In this document: positions 63,398-64,000 of the stretch, piece after piece
Layout: each line of letters starts with the position of its first letter
Numbering within the stretch: the stretch's first letter is position 1
Origin: Mesobacterium_A hydrothermale
Lineage (GTDB): Bacteria > Pseudomonadota > Alphaproteobacteria > Rhodobacterales > Rhodobacteraceae
Assembly (NCBI RefSeq): GCF_035818635.1
Contig: NZ_JAYLLH010000008.1
Coordinates: 1-64,000, forward strand
Direction of reading: 5' to 3'
Length of the DNA stretch: 64,000 nucleotides
Program-made: the position numbers and the translations under genes
The notes under the pieces: model-generated
What the model was told of the DNA's origin: nothing
Databases searched by the model: none
What the model saw: the letters and a program-made list of their open reading frames with translations, nothing else

Positions 63398-64000
63398 TCA
63401 CTTGTTGTACACCGTTTCCGGCAGCCAAAGGGCGATTTGCGGAAACGTCATCACCAGCGCCAGCGCCGCGATCATCACCAGCACGAAGGGCAGGATCGAC
63501 GCATAGATGTCACGCAAGGTGATTTCCGGCGGGGCCATGGCCCGCATCAGGAACAGGTTATAGCCAAAGGGCGGCGTCATATAGGCGATCTGCGTGGTGA
63601 TCGTATACAGCACCCCGTACCAGATCAAATCGAACCCCAGCGCCTGCACCAGCGGCACATAAAGCGGTGCCACGATCACCAGCATCGCGGTATCGTCCAG
63701 GAAGGTGCCCATGACGATGAAGGACAACTGCATCAGGATCAGGATCATCCACGGGCTCAGCCCCAGCTTGTCGGTGAACAGGTCCTCGATCGCGCGCACC
63801 GCGCCCAAGCCGTCGAACACCGCGCCAAAGGCCAGCGCGGCCAGGATGATCCACATGAACATGCAGGTGATGCCCAGGGTCTGGCGCACCGAAACCTCGA
63901 ACACCTCGCGCGTCATCCGGCCCTTCAGCACAGCGGCAAGGAACGCCGTCAGCGCGCCGATGGCCGAGCTTTCGACCAGCGACGTCCAGCCGTTCACGAA
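63398..64000 (-). CDS. TRAP transporter large permease (DctM), 5' end outside the window
   Basis: The C-terminal 200 or so residues of a DctM-type permease, normally about 430 residues. The gene runs off the right edge; the frame stays open to base 64000. Visible helices include TCMFMWIILAALAFGAVFDGLG, ILILMQLSFIVMGTFLDDTAMLVIVAPLYVPL and a last helix with YASILPFVLVMIAALALVMTF. The GTFLDDTAML and TTQIAYMTPPFGYNLF segments are the conserved substrate and sodium region of the family. The small permease (DctQ) is expected just upstream, outside the window. Confidence 0.93.
   Translation of the reverse strand, partial: FVNGWTSLVESSAIGALTAFLAAVLKGRMTREVFEVSVRQTLGITCMFMWIILAALAFGAVFDGLGAVRAIEDLFTDKLGLSPWMILILMQLSFIVMGTFLDDTAMLVIVAPLYVPLVQALGFDLIWYGVLYTITTQIAYMTPPFGYNLFLMRAMAPPEITLRDIYASILPFVLVMIAALALVMTFPQIALWLPETVYNK

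Overview
The window looks like a chromosomal segment of a GC-rich alphaproteobacterium, most likely a member of the Rhodobacteraceae (Roseobacter group). The signs are a yajC-secD-secF block leading into ccmA-ccmB, an aglEFGAK alpha-glucoside operon with a LacI regulator, TRAP transporter genes, a large RTX/Hint secreted protein, a demethylating FAD/GcvT fusion enzyme, and a direct-repeat GAAC-N7-GAAC SOS box before uvrA, which is the alphaproteobacterial type. No transposase, integrase of a mobile element, CRISPR array or phage gene was seen, so the segment reads as core and catabolic chromosome with a few lineage-specific genes. The assignment rests on protein recognition only; no database search was run.

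Layout. 1-1300: a non-coding lead-in, tRNA-Val(CAC) and a small exported protein. 1304-4662: lon with a heat-shock-like promoter, and a YitT membrane protein. 4720-11528: a minus-strand run hmgA, fahA, a DUF2059 protein, a variant metallo-beta-lactamase-fold protein, a small membrane protein, an MhpA-like FAD monooxygenase and a 64-residue DUF2783 protein, facing a divergent MarR regulator across a perfect palindrome. This is the homogentisate (tyrosine/phenylacetate) end-pathway, apparently with its own ring hydroxylase. 11532-15338: a DUF808 protein, a glyceraldehyde-3-phosphate dehydrogenase with an unusual cofactor-site sequence, and a PepSY / cytochrome b / membrane LuxR trio. 15325-21117: ccmB, ccmA, an Mth938-like protein, a TauE/SafE exporter, secF, secD and yajC. 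21347-27583: a pentapeptide-repeat membrane protein, a small membrane protein, cytochrome c lipoprotein, thioesterase, YdcZ-type exporter, lolD and lolC/E, and a YbaK deacylase. 27717-32970: uvrA with an SOS box, a rhodanese behind an ATTC-N8-GAAT site, and a von Willebrand A protein.

33025-42979 is a complete sugar module: AglEFG plus AglK import alpha-glucosides, AglA hydrolyses them, a GH1 beta-glucosidase adds beta-glucosides, and glucokinase phosphorylates the glucose. The LacI regulator sits between the two arms and two near-identical palindromes lie in the divergent promoter. 43146-49145: a surface lipoprotein, aroB-aroK, a 49-residue membrane protein, a large periplasmic protein, xerD and a variant phosphoesterase. 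49205-53998: a CorC-type transporter, an 801-residue dimethylglycine/sarcosine dehydrogenase-like enzyme and a MobA-like nucleotidyltransferase. 54362-57268: a 968-residue RTX/Hint protein with two nearly identical DNA repeats. 58033-64000: Fe-alcohol dehydrogenase, aldehyde dehydrogenase, a glutamine-synthetase-like ligase and a TRAP transporter (binding protein and, cut by the window end, the large permease), probably one catabolic operon for an amine or amino-alcohol.

The main points for follow-up are a possible two-component homogentisate-forming hydroxylase (FAD enzyme plus DUF2783 partner), a metallo-beta-lactamase-fold protein that has lost its whole second metal site, a phosphoesterase lacking its first metal motif, a family of intergenic hairpin elements, and several well-formed operator sites.
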